DNA of 33,725 bases from an uncultured Actinomycetes bacterium (lineage in GTDB: Bacteria > Actinomycetota > Actinomycetes > S36-B12), in assembly GCA_903918595.1 (NCBI GenBank), contig CAIXFB010000389.1, positions 1 through 33,725 on the forward strand, given 5' to 3'. The notes below the pieces were generated by a model that was given only the letters and a program-made list of their open reading frames with translations, was not told the DNA's origin and searched no databases. Both the position numbers and the translations under genes were made by a program. This document shows positions 1 to 8,603 of the stretch, piece after piece; position 1 is the stretch's first letter, and each line of letters opens with the position of its first letter.

Positions 1-95
1 GTTCCAGATGCTGCTTCGCCGGCATCGTTCCAACCTTCAAAGGCGGCAATCAGAACAGGATCTGTGAGCACGGGCAGATCATCAAACTCGATCAT
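1..95 (-). CDS. PAC2 family protein, N-terminal fragment (cut by window edge)
   Basis: Only the first 31 codons are present, read leftward from an ATG at 95. They give an N-terminus reading IEFDDLPVL, then a stretch ending AAFEGWNDAGEAAS. The FEGWNDAG motif is typical of actinobacterial PAC2-family proteins (the M. tuberculosis Rv2125 type), relatives of the archaeal and eukaryotic proteasome-assembly-chaperone fold. The start overlaps the end of the upstream hydrolase gene by 14 bases. It is preceded by a purine-rich GGGGAAGG on the minus strand, so translation probably uses a Shine-Dalgarno site within a two-gene unit. A link to the nearby proteasome genes is tempting but unproven: the family is also found in actinobacteria without a shown role in proteasome assembly. 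Confidence 0.8.
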   Translation of the reverse strand, partial: MIEFDDLPVLTDPVLIAAFEGWNDAGEAASG

Positions 96-1002
96 TGACC
101 TTCCCCTCAGCCGTGAACGTGGTGGACGCGGAGCGAATCAGTCCGCCCACCAAGGCGGGCCATTGCAAGGGTACGTCGTGAATGCCCCCTCGCCACTCTA
201 AGACTCGGGCAGATGGGACAAGTTCGGCCACCGTGGAAATTGCCTGCCGTTGGAAGGCCGGCCAATCCAAGCCGAGCCCAACTGGTGGTGTCAGTGGGGT
301 ACAGATCACAACCCATACCTCTGTTTGGTCAAGGGTCCCAAGGGTGGCGAGATCACGTTCTGGTGCATAGGCAAGAAGACCATCGAGGACGCTCATGTGT
401 CTCACTACGCCAATTCGGGTTCGGGCCAGCCCCTCATCGTCTACGGCAAAGGTGGGACTCAGCGCGTTCTGGACTTCCGGGGTCCAATTGCGGCCCAGAT
501 CCCCTGAGCGCATCAACTCGAAAATCTCATCCAGCGGCAATCCAAGGAGCGGCGGACGAAGCTGTTCCCGCACATCTTGAGCGTCACCGAGCATCGCAGG
601 TCCAAAGACGCCACCATCAATAAGTACGACTGAACGACATCTGGAGCCGAGCTCGGCAGCAGCGCGCAGGGCCACCGATGCACCCCAACTATGACCCACC
701 AAGGTCACCCAAGGGGGTTCAATCGCCTCGATCAGTTCAAGGATGTCTTGGGCGCACCGGTCGATGCTGTAGTCGACACTAAGGGCCGAGTCGCTGTCTC
801 CATGCCCTCGTTGATCGACGACCACGATTGCTGGCCCATCGGTCTGTGCCATCGTTGATATGACTGGCCCCCAGAAGTGCCGCTGCTGACTCAGACCATG
901 CAGCAAGATGATCGCGCCCGGATCGAGTTCTTTACCCCTTGGCGCCTCAAGATCTATCTCATAGTGAATCGTCACACCGTCGGAGGTCGTCAGCTGCGGC
1001 AC
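82..1002 (-). CDS. alpha/beta hydrolase-fold protein
   Basis: A serine hydrolase of unknown substrate, probably cytoplasmic since no signal peptide is visible. Numbered from the longer GTG start at 1011, it shows an HG oxyanion motif (LLHGL, about 36-40), the VVDQRGHGDSD strand-turn (about 63-73), the nucleophile elbow GHSWG with Ser108, and a late catalytic-type His278 in GGIHDVP. The length of about 306 aa is normal for the family. I prefer the GTG at 1002 (protein MPQLTTSDG...), because a -10-like TAACGT lies 7 bases before it and no Shine-Dalgarno site precedes either GTG. The gene is divergent from metH and overlaps the PAC2 gene downstream. It could be an esterase, haloalkane-dehalogenase-like or epoxide-hydrolase-like enzyme. 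The catalytic acid is not obvious by eye. Confidence 0.85.
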   Translation of the reverse strand: MPQLTTSDGVTIHYEIDLEAPRGKELDPGAIILLHGLSQQRHFWGPVISTMAQTDGPAIVVVDQRGHGDSDSALSVDYSIDRCAQDILELIEAIEPPWVTLVGHSWGASVALRAAAELGSRCRSVVLIDGGVFGPAMLGDAQDVREQLRPPLLGLPLDEIFELMRSGDLGRNWTPEVQNALSPTFAVDDEGLARTRIGVVRHMSVLDGLLAYAPERDLATLGTLDQTEVWVVICTPLTPPVGLGLDWPAFQRQAISTVAELVPSARVLEWRGGIHDVPLQWPALVGGLIRSASTTFTAEGKVNDRV

Positions 1003-1009
1003 GCCGACC

Positions 1010-1015
1010 ACGTTA
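1010..1015 (-). promoter_or_regulatory. -10 element TAACGT of a leaderless promoter for the hydrolase gene
   Basis: Minus-strand TAACGT is followed by 7 bases and then the GTG at 1002. The spacing matches the TANNNT-to-start distance seen at other genes in this window. It overlaps the alternative upstream GTG at 1011, which argues against that start. No good -35 was found. Confidence 0.45.
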
Positions 1016-1042
1016 CCCGCTGCCGAGTGGTGAGGGAGCGGA

Positions 1043-1048
1043 TAGCCT
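1043..1048 (+). promoter_or_regulatory. -10 element TAGCCT of a leaderless promoter for metH
   Basis: TAGCCT ends 7 bases before the metH ATG at 1056, and no Shine-Dalgarno sequence lies between. Initiation would be at or one base from the A of the start codon. This leaves no 5' leader and hence no room for a cobalamin riboswitch. Confidence 0.55.
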
Positions 1049-1055
1049 TCTTCCT

Positions 1056-4000
1056 ATGACCTCCACTCTGGATGCCGGAACGGCTCTGCATTCCCCGCAT
1101 CCAGAATCAGGACCCGGTTCATTGCGTGAGGCCCTCGCCACCCGGGTTGTGGTGGCGGATGGCGCAATGGGCACCATGCTGCAAGCGGCTGATCCATCCC
1201 TAGAGGATTTTGAGGGTCATGAAGGCTGCAATGAGGTGCTCAATGTTTCACGGCCTGACATCGTTGCAGCCGTTCACCGGGAGTATTTCGACGTAGGAGT
1301 CGATTGTGTTGAGACGAACACATTCGGTGCCAACTGGGCGAACTTGGCTGAGTACGGGATTGAAGACCGAATCTATGAGTTGGCGCGGGCGGGAGCAGCC
1401 ATTGCGCGCCAGGTTGCCGACGAGTACTCAACATCGGATCACCCGCGTTGGGTTCTGGGTTCGGTTGGCCCGGGCACCAAATTGCCGTCTCTGGGGCATG
1501 CGCCCTTTGAGCAACTCCGTGATGCTTATGCCGAGCAGGTGAAAGGTCTCATTGATGGTGGCGTGGATGCCATCCTGATCGAGACAGCTCAAGACCTTTT
1601 GCAGGCCAAGGCGGCGTTGATCGGTGCGCGCCGGGCTCTGGACGCCGCGAACAGCACATTACCTGTGATCGCCCAGGTGACTGTCGAGACAACCGGCACC
1701 TTGCTCCTCGGTTCTGAAATTGGTGCCGCGCTCACGGCCCTCGAACCACTTGGTATCGACATCATTGGGCTCAACTGTGCAACCGGTCCCACCGAAATGT
1801 CGGAGCATCTGCGCACACTTTCCCGGCAGGCTGAGATTGGGATTTCTTGTATGCCCAACGCGGGACTACCGGTTCTCACATCAGAGGGTGCTCACTACCC
1901 CTTGAGTCCTGAGGAATTGGCAGATGCGCACGAGTACTTTGTAAAGGAATACGGTCTGGCTCTGGTTGGTGGATGCTGCGGAACCACCCCTGAACACATG
2001 GCGCGAGTCGTTGAACGAGTTTCAGGGATGCAGGTCAAAGATCGGGAACCCGCGCATGAAGCATCGGCTGCGTCCTTGTACCAATCTGTTCCGTTCCGGC
2101 AGGACACTGCCTATCTTTCGATTGGTGAGCGCACTAACGCGAACGGTTCAAGAGCATTCCGCGACGCGTTATTGGCCGAAGATTGGGAATCCTGCGTAGA
2201 AATTGCCCGCGACCAGATTCGCGACGGCGCGCACTTTTTGGACCTTTGCGTTGATTATGTAGGGCGAGATGGCGCTGCAGATATGCGTGAACTTGCAGGT
2301 AGATTTGCTACGGCATCGACATTGCCCATCGTCTTAGATTCGACGGAGCCAGAAGTGCTTGAGGCGGGTCTGTCAATGCTGGGTGGTCGAGCGATGATCA
2401 ACTCGGTGAACTACGAGGATGGTGACGGCCCAGGTTCCCGATTTGCGCGAATCATGCCGTTGGTGAAAGAGCATGGAGCGGCCGTTATCGCTCTCACGAT
2501 TGATGAAGAAGGCCAAGCGCGTACCCGCGAGTGGAAGGTGCGGGTAGCAAGTCGACTCATCGATGATTTGCATAACAACTGGGGAATGAACATCTCTGAC
2601 ATCATGGTCGACACCCTCACCTTTCCGATTGCAACCGGTCAGGAAGAGACCAGGCGTGATGGCATCGAAACGATTGAGGCCATTCGCGAGTTGAAAGTCC
2701 TGTACCCAGATGTGCAAACGGTTTTGGGTTTGTCCAATGTGTCGTTCGGCCTTAATCCAGCGGCCCGCCAAGTGCTCAACTCGGTATTTCTGCACGAATG
2801 CACCAATGCTGGGTTAGATGCGGCAATCGTTCATGCCTCCAAGATCTTGCCCATGGCTCGGATCGATGAAAGGCAGCGCGAAGTTGCTTTGGATTTGGTC
2901 TATGACCGACGCGTGTTTGACGACGATGGAAACACCACCTACGACCCGCTGCAGGAGTATCTGGCACTTTTCGATGGTGTGGAGTCGATGAGTTCAGCTG
3001 CTACAAAAGCCGAAGAGCTTGCGGCATTGCCCCTATTTGATCGTCTCGAGCGCCGAATCATCGACGGCGAGAAAGTCGGGCTCGATGCGGACCTAGACGC
3101 GGCGCTCCTTAAAAAGCCTGCATTGGCGATCGTCAATGAAACGTTGCTCTCCGGAATGAAGACAGTTGGTGAGTTGTTTGCATCCGGGGAAATGCAATTA
3201 CCTTTCGTTCTGCAAAGCGCCGAAGTAATGAAAAGAGCTGTGGCTTACCTCGAACCCCACATGGATAGAGCCGATGAGCAGGGCAAGGGCACGATGGTGA
3301 TCGCGACCGTAAAGGGCGACGTTCATGACATCGGGAAAAACCTTGTCGACATAATTTTGACAAACAATGGGTACACCGTGGTCAATCTCGGAATCAAGCA
3401 GCCGGTATCGGCAATCATCGAAGCTGCTGAACATAATGATGCCGATGCCATTGGGATGAGTGGCTTGTTGGTGAAGAGCACAGTCATTATGAAAGAGAAT
3501 CTTGCTGAGATGAATAATCGAGGCATTGCAACGAAGTATCCGGTTATTTTGGGTGGAGCGGCACTCACTCGTTCTTTCGTTGAACAAGATCTCGCCGATA
3601 TGTACGACGGCGAAGTCCGCTATGCGCGCGATGCCTTTGAGGGGCTTCGACTTATGGATGCAGTGATGGACGTGAAGCGCGGGGTTCCGGGCGCTGCGCT
3701 GCCTGAGCGCCGTGAACGCAAGGTGCGCACCCCGATCAAACCAACACAAACAGCGTCGATCGATATGCCTGCTCGCTCTGACGTTGCATCGGACAACCCT
3801 GTTCCGGTGCCGCCGTTCTGGGGTGACCGTGTTGTTCGCGGAATATCCCTCGCCGATTATTTGCCATACCTGGACGAACGGGCCCTCTTCCTTGGGCAAT
3901 GGGGATTGAAGCCCACTCGCGGCGACGGGCCGGGCTATGAAGAGCTCGTAGAGACAGAAGGTCGTCCGCGCCTCCGGGCTTGGCTCGATCGCATCATGAC

Positions 4001-4607
4001 AGAGTCGATGATTGAGCCGGCTGTTGTCTATGGATATTTCCCGTGTTACTCCGAGGGGCAAGAGTTGGTTGTGCTGCATCCCTCGGGTCCGCAGGAAGGG
4101 CAGGAGTGGGCGCGGTTCTGGTTCCCAAGGCAAACTCGGGATAGACACTTATGTCTGGCAGATTTCTTTCGATCGAAAGAGTCCGGAGAACTCGACGTTG
4201 TTGCTTTCCATATTGTGACAATGGGGCAAGCAGCATCTGAGGCAACTGCCCGGCTCTTCGATTCCGATTCATATCGAGATTACTTGGAATTGCATGGTCT
4301 TACCGTTCAGCTCACCGAGGCACTCGCCGAATTTTGGCATGCACGAATCCGCGAGGAGCTCAGTGTGCACACCGAGGACTCGGTGAATATGGAAACGCTC
4401 ATTGCCAAGCAGGGATACCGCGGTTCACGATATTCATTTGGTTACCCGGCGTGCCCTGATCTGGATCAACAGGTGCCCTTGATGGCGCTCCTGACACCTG
4501 AACGCATCGGCGTGAAACTCTCCGAGGAATTCCAACTCCACCCTGAGCAATCGACCAGCGCGATCATTGTGCATCATCCTGAAGCTAAGTACTTCAACGC
4601 TTCATAG
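1056..4607 (+). CDS. metH: Cobalamin-dependent methionine synthase
   Basis: Transfers a methyl group from 5-methyltetrahydrofolate via methylcobalamin to homocysteine, making methionine in the cytoplasm. The 1183-aa protein has all four modules. The homocysteine barrel (about 25-325) has zinc cysteines C241 and the pair C307/C308 (GGCCGT). The pterin-binding domain (about 350-620) begins at SIGERTNANGS. The B12 cap and Rossmann module (about 650-880) has DVHDIG with axial ligand His757. The C-terminal activation domain (about 910-1183) has the typical GYRGSRYSFGYPACPD stretch. The frame stays open upstream to 939, but those 39 residues are not MetH-like. The ATG at 1056 has a -10 hexamer 7 bases upstream, so I chose it. 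A HAD phosphatase gene follows with the stop and start overlapping by one base or directly abutting. Confidence 0.97.
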   Translation: MTSTLDAGTALHSPHPESGPGSLREALATRVVVADGAMGTMLQAADPSLEDFEGHEGCNEVLNVSRPDIVAAVHREYFDVGVDCVETNTFGANWANLAEYGIEDRIYELARAGAAIARQVADEYSTSDHPRWVLGSVGPGTKLPSLGHAPFEQLRDAYAEQVKGLIDGGVDAILIETAQDLLQAKAALIGARRALDAANSTLPVIAQVTVETTGTLLLGSEIGAALTALEPLGIDIIGLNCATGPTEMSEHLRTLSRQAEIGISCMPNAGLPVLTSEGAHYPLSPEELADAHEYFVKEYGLALVGGCCGTTPEHMARVVERVSGMQVKDREPAHEASAASLYQSVPFRQDTAYLSIGERTNANGSRAFRDALLAEDWESCVEIARDQIRDGAHFLDLCVDYVGRDGAADMRELAGRFATASTLPIVLDSTEPEVLEAGLSMLGGRAMINSVNYEDGDGPGSRFARIMPLVKEHGAAVIALTIDEEGQARTREWKVRVASRLIDDLHNNWGMNISDIMVDTLTFPIATGQEETRRDGIETIEAIRELKVLYPDVQTVLGLSNVSFGLNPAARQVLNSVFLHECTNAGLDAAIVHASKILPMARIDERQREVALDLVYDRRVFDDDGNTTYDPLQEYLALFDGVESMSSAATKAEELAALPLFDRLERRIIDGEKVGLDADLDAALLKKPALAIVNETLLSGMKTVGELFASGEMQLPFVLQSAEVMKRAVAYLEPHMDRADEQGKGTMVIATVKGDVHDIGKNLVDIILTNNGYTVVNLGIKQPVSAIIEAAEHNDADAIGMSGLLVKSTVIMKENLAEMNNRGIATKYPVILGGAALTRSFVEQDLADMYDGEVRYARDAFEGLRLMDAVMDVKRGVPGAALPERRERKVRTPIKPTQTASIDMPARSDVASDNPVPVPPFWGDRVVRGISLADYLPYLDERALFLGQWGLKPTRGDGPGYEELVETEGRPRLRAWLDRIMTESMIEPAVVYGYFPCYSEGQELVVLHPSGPQEGQEWARFWFPRQTRDRHLCLADFFRSKESGELDVVAFHIVTMGQAASEATARLFDSDSYRDYLELHGLTVQLTEALAEFWHARIREELSVHTEDSVNMETLIAKQGYRGSRYSFGYPACPDLDQQVPLMALLTPERIGVKLSEEFQLHPEQSTSAIIVHHPEAKYFNAS

Positions 4608-5296
4608 TGATGCACATCAGCGAGACAGTGGATTTGCCGGGAGCGGTCCTTTTTGACATGGATGGAACGCTCATTGACAGTGAGCATTTGTGGCGACTTG
4701 CTGAACAGCGAATCATGAATGATCTCGGAGGAACGTGGTCCGACGCGGATCAAGAAAACTGTCTTGGCGGACCGTTAGAGCGGGTCGCGGAGTACATGAT
4801 CGCGTCTGCCGGTTCAACACGATCAGTCGAACGGGTCGGCTGTGATCTCATGGACGAGGTTGAAGTGCTCATGAGGCGCGAACCCATCAGATGGCGACCT
4901 GGTGCCCGTGAGTTGTTGACGGAGGCTACCGATTTAGGAATTGCAACGGCTTTGGTGACCGCGTCGTGGCGCAGGCTCGTGATCGCTCTGCATGAGCGGC
5001 TTGCCCGCGACATTGGGGTTGACCCCTTCACGGTCATTGTGCCCGGCGATGAAGTGAACAGGGGTAAGCCACATCCTGACCCGTACCTTTCTGCAATGAC
5101 GCTTCTTCGTAGGGCGCCGGTGGACTGCATGGCTATTGAAGATTCACCGACGGGAGTAGCGGCCGCGGTCGCATCTGGTTGCAAAGTGGTGGCAGTTCCG
5201 CACATTGCCAACATTGAAGCGCACCCATCTCTGTGTATTGTCCGTTCCCTTGAGGGTGAAACCATTCAATCGTTGTGGAGGGGTTTCACTCCGTAG
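4607..5296 (+). CDS. HAD-superfamily phosphatase, subfamily IA (beta-phosphoglucomutase-like)
   Basis: A likely small-molecule phosphatase or phosphomutase of 229 aa. All HAD motifs are visible: motif I DMDGT with the nucleophile Asp17 and Asp19, motif II LVTAS (Thr118), motif III Lys154 in NRGKPHPDPY, and motif IV IEDSPTG (Glu178, Asp179). An inserted helical cap lies between motifs I and II (about 25-95), as in phosphoglycolate phosphatase and beta-PGM relatives. The GTG at 4607 overlaps the last base of the metH stop, and an ATG at 4610 is an equally good start (228 aa). No Shine-Dalgarno site is evident, so translation is probably coupled to metH. The substrate cannot be told from sequence. 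The 3' end overlaps the convergent permease gene by 11 bases. Confidence 0.9.
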   Translation: MMHISETVDLPGAVLFDMDGTLIDSEHLWRLAEQRIMNDLGGTWSDADQENCLGGPLERVAEYMIASAGSTRSVERVGCDLMDEVEVLMRREPIRWRPGARELLTEATDLGIATALVTASWRRLVIALHERLARDIGVDPFTVIVPGDEVNRGKPHPDPYLSAMTLLRRAPVDCMAIEDSPTGVAAAVASGCKVVAVPHIANIEAHPSLCIVRSLEGETIQSLWRGFTP

Positions 5297-7844
5297 AGAT
5301 GGCAGAAAGTATGCGCATGCGAGAGGCTCTCCATGCTGGCCAAATCGACGCCACCAGTCCACCAGCGGAGCCGGCAATGATGAAGAAGCCAATCTGGAGC
5401 CAGGGGATATCGAGGTATGTGATGCCTTCGGTTGCGAGGATCCGCTGGAAAAGGGTTCCATAAATCAGTCCGATGGTGGTGCCCAACAGGGTTCCTAGGA
5501 CGGCAATCCAGAGTGCCTCTGTACTGATCATCCGGCGAATTTGCCTGCGGGTCATTCCAACCGCTCTCAGCAATCCAATTTCTCTAAATCGCTCGTACAC
5601 GCTCAGAGAGAGCGTGTTCACAATCCCGAGGAAGGCAACGAGAATGCTCAAACCTAAAAGTGCATAAACAAAGATGAACAGCACGTCGAATTGTTGATTT
5701 ATTTCACGTTTGATGTCCGCTTGATCCTGGACTTGAGCCTCAGGAATGCCGTCAATTCTGCGATTCAACTCGGCACGCAAAGCCTCGACCTGACTCTCAT
5801 CCGAAGCAGTAATGTAGACACCTGTATCGCGTTCGAGGGCGCCAATACTCATCACTGTTGGCATGGTGGCGAAGAACCCTTGTAGGAAACCAATGGGCTC
5901 ATATATTCCGACAATTCGAAGCGAGCCGGGACCATTGACGAAGGTCGCTGCGACCGTATCGCCCGGGCCAACCCCGAGCGTTGTGGCGGTTTCCGAATCC
6001 ACCAACGCTGTTCCCAAGGCAAGATCTTCGAGGCTGCCGGCGGTCACTTGAACGTCAATAACGTCAGAAATGTATTCGGTCTCTACTCCGGTGAGGGTAA
6101 ATCTCTCCTCACCGACCTCTAGTGGAACCGTTCGAATGTAGGTAACGACGTCAGCACCTGGAACATCTTTCACCGATTGGTACACCTTTGGTTCAAGAGG
6201 TCTGAAGGCGCTGTTGGTGATGACGAAGTCGGCGCCTATGGTCTGCTCGATCACAGTTCCGATACTTGTTCGCGCAGATGTTCCAATCACTGTGACTGCT
6301 GTCATGAGGGCAAGGCCAATACTCAGTGCGCTTGCAGTCGCACTGGTTCTTCTTGGATTGCGTCGAGCATTTTCAACGGCTAATTTGCTCACTCCACTCG
6401 TGCGGTAAGCGCCGCGGATCCAACCAAAGAGCAGGTCTGCCAGTGTCGGAGTAATCAGGACTGTCCCAATGATGGCCAGAACAGCGCTGGCGCCAAGCAC
6501 TGCAGCGCGCTGTTGTGTTTCGTCAGCAGAGATGTTGAGGGAAGCAATTGCAAAAGGGATCGCAAGGGCAATGAAGCTGATCCCTATGACGAATGAGCGT
6601 CGTAGTGATCGAGATGAGGGTGCACTATCCGATCGCATGGCAGCTACGGGAGCGATCGTGGCAGCGCGCTTAGCCGGACCTAGAGCTGAGAGAACTGTGA
6701 CGCCGATGCCGACGACGGCCGCAAGAATCAAGGTCGAGTTTTCGATGACCAGTGGAGCGGCTGGCAAGGTTGCGCCAATGCGATCCACTAGTGCCCGAAG
6801 ACCGTAACTGACCAAGACTCCACCCGCTAGTCCGATCACAGAAGCAAGTGCACCGATCAAGGCGGCTTCGAGCAGCACTGAACCAAAAACTTGGCGGCGA
6901 GATGCCCCTATTGCCCTCAACAGGGCTAGCTCTCTCGTGCGTTGGGCGATCAACATGGTGAATGTATTTACGATGAGGAACGTGGCCACAAAAAGTGCGA
7001 GAAATCCAAAGGCCAGCAGGAATGTATTGAGAAAGCGAAAGCCTTCTTCAATTCGTTCAGATGCTTCATCGGCACTTTCTTGACCGGTTTGAACTGATAT
7101 TGGACCTAGGTCTTTGGTCTCGAGAACCCCGGTGATGGCACTCGCCAACGCATCTTGACTCACGCCAGGTGCTGCCATGACGCCGATCGAATTGACCAGA
7201 TCTGGAGCGAGGTAGTACTGCTGGGTTGTGGCGAAGTCAAAGACGACGAGCGTGCCACCCAGCCCACCAGAGAGTGTTCGCGAGACGAGTCCGGAGATGG
7301 TGGGGGAGACCACTCCTGCGTTGTCGGTGGCGATGGAGATCTCATCGCCAACTGAAAACCCGCCTTCTTCGGCGGTTGCGACCAACACGGCGACCTGGTC
7401 GGGGCCAACGGGTGGGGCGCCCTCGGTGATGCGCAGCGGAGAGGCCTCATCTATCCCCACCCAGGATGTGACTCGCGCAGGGGGACCGTCTGGTCCGAGG
7501 ATGTCGCCATTTGCATCAAGAACATAAGCGCGATCGCTCGTCACGCGGCCGTATGCGGCTTCAGCAGCGGGAATGTCAGCCAGCTCATTGACGAGGCCTT
7601 GGGGGAGTGTGAGGGCAGAGCCATCGATTGCAGTGCCACCATCGCCGGGTTGATCGAGTTCAGTGCGCGGAGAGACTGTCACATCGGGGCGGGGCTGCGC
7701 CACGAGTGAGTCGAATGAGGATTGCAGGGAATCAGTAAAGATGTTGGTACCGGCAACGAAGGCAATGCCGAGGGCCACGGTGAGAGTCGTGAGCGCTAAG
7801 CGCAGTCGATGGGCAACAATGTTTCGATACGCCGCTCTCCACAT
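5286..7844 (-). CDS. ABC transporter permease with two FtsX/MacB-type domains
   Basis: An 852-aa membrane protein that would form the channel or mechanotransmission part of an ABC system with the ATPase encoded just upstream. It has an N-terminal membrane segment (about 14-34) and a MacB-like extracytoplasmic domain (about 36-268). The first FtsX bundle (about 270-400) has the RELALLRAIGASRRQV coupling motif, followed by two more hydrophobic stretches (about 418-470). A second anchor (about 500-522) and second extracytoplasmic domain come next, then a second FtsX bundle (about 725-848) with REIGLLRAVGMTRRQIRR. This duplicated layout is common in actinobacterial exporters of unknown cargo. The start lies 2 bases after the ATPase stop, with no clear Shine-Dalgarno site, suggesting coupling. 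Substrate unknown; lipid, lipoprotein or peptide export are all possible. Confidence 0.92.
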   Translation of the reverse strand: MWRAAYRNIVAHRLRLALTTLTVALGIAFVAGTNIFTDSLQSSFDSLVAQPRPDVTVSPRTELDQPGDGGTAIDGSALTLPQGLVNELADIPAAEAAYGRVTSDRAYVLDANGDILGPDGPPARVTSWVGIDEASPLRITEGAPPVGPDQVAVLVATAEEGGFSVGDEISIATDNAGVVSPTISGLVSRTLSGGLGGTLVVFDFATTQQYYLAPDLVNSIGVMAAPGVSQDALASAITGVLETKDLGPISVQTGQESADEASERIEEGFRFLNTFLLAFGFLALFVATFLIVNTFTMLIAQRTRELALLRAIGASRRQVFGSVLLEAALIGALASVIGLAGGVLVSYGLRALVDRIGATLPAAPLVIENSTLILAAVVGIGVTVLSALGPAKRAATIAPVAAMRSDSAPSSRSLRRSFVIGISFIALAIPFAIASLNISADETQQRAAVLGASAVLAIIGTVLITPTLADLLFGWIRGAYRTSGVSKLAVENARRNPRRTSATASALSIGLALMTAVTVIGTSARTSIGTVIEQTIGADFVITNSAFRPLEPKVYQSVKDVPGADVVTYIRTVPLEVGEERFTLTGVETEYISDVIDVQVTAGSLEDLALGTALVDSETATTLGVGPGDTVAATFVNGPGSLRIVGIYEPIGFLQGFFATMPTVMSIGALERDTGVYITASDESQVEALRAELNRRIDGIPEAQVQDQADIKREINQQFDVLFIFVYALLGLSILVAFLGIVNTLSLSVYERFREIGLLRAVGMTRRQIRRMISTEALWIAVLGTLLGTTIGLIYGTLFQRILATEGITYLDIPWLQIGFFIIAGSAGGLVASIWPAWRASRMRILSAISTE

Positions 7845-7846
7845 GT

Positions 7847-8602
7847 CTAGACCGCAGCTTTGCCTGGAGTGTCGAGAGATTTCATCCGATCGAACACTCG
7901 CTCTGGGGTCGGCTCAAACAACTCATCAACTAAGAATCCATCAGCTAGGAATATGACCCGATCGGCGTAGGACGCTGCGATGGCCTCATGGGTCACCATC
8001 ACAATGGTTTGCCCGAGTTCATCGACACTTTTACGCAGAAATCCAAGTACCTCTCCGCCTGATTTGGAATCAAGATTGCCTGTGGGTTCGTCAGCGAAAA
8101 TGATTGTCGGCCTACTCGCCAACGCTCGAGCCGCTGCGACGCGTTGCTGTTGGCCACCAGAGAGCTCGCTGGGGCGATGGGTCAAGCGGTCACGTAGGCC
8201 GACGGTGTCAATGACGGTATCGAGCCATGCTTGATCAGGACGTTGTCCGGCTATGTCCATGGGGAGGCGGATGTTCTCCAGCGCATTGAGCGTGGGAATC
8301 AGGTTGAACGATTGAAAAATGAAACCAACCTGTTCTCGTCGAAGTTGGGTGAGTTTGTTGTCGGAGAGCTCGGTGATCTCGGTGCCGTCCAGTTCTATCG
8401 AACCGCTCGTCACCGAATCGAGCCCAGCCAAGCAATGCATCAGGGTGGATTTACCTGAACCGGAAGGGCCCATAACGGCAGCGAACTGTCCTTGTGGAAC
8501 GTCCAGGCTGATGCCGGCCAGGGCCACAACGGCTGTCTCGCCACTGCCGTACACCTTCCGCACGTCGACGGCAGCGATTGCGGGCTTACGGTCTTCAGTC
8601 AT
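7847..8602 (-). CDS. ABC transporter ATP-binding protein (LolD/MacB type)
   Basis: The cytoplasmic ATPase that powers the adjacent FtsX-type permease. The 251-aa protein has Walker A GPSGSGKS (45-52), a Q-loop in FIFQSFN, the signature LSGGQQQR (147-154), Walker B IIFADEP (167-173) followed by the D-loop NLD, and the switch His205 in VTHE. The family is the short LolD/MacB/FtsE-type group. The frame extends 21 codons further upstream, but that part lies inside the RecB-like gene and looks unlike an ABC protein. The ATG at 8602 sits one base after that gene's stop, with AGAAGG about 11 bases before it, so I use 8602. It forms an operon of three with the nuclease before it and the permease after it. 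Confidence 0.95.
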   Translation of the reverse strand: MTEDRKPAIAAVDVRKVYGSGETAVVALAGISLDVPQGQFAAVMGPSGSGKSTLMHCLAGLDSVTSGSIELDGTEITELSDNKLTQLRREQVGFIFQSFNLIPTLNALENIRLPMDIAGQRPDQAWLDTVIDTVGLRDRLTHRPSELSGGQQQRVAAARALASRPTIIFADEPTGNLDSKSGGEVLGFLRKSVDELGQTIVMVTHEAIAASYADRVIFLADGFLVDELFEPTPERVFDRMKSLDTPGKAAV

Positions 8603-8603
8603 G

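Noticed and set aside
939..1055. Upstream extension of the metH frame (39 extra codons)
   Set aside because: The residues are Arg/Ser-rich and unlike MetH, they run into the divergent hydrolase gene, and the ATG at 1056 has a correctly spaced -10 hexamer.
3198..4148. 316-codon open frame antisense to metH
   Set aside because: It lies wholly inside metH, its translation has no recognisable motif, and it is His/Arg/Ser-rich in the way shadow frames usually are.
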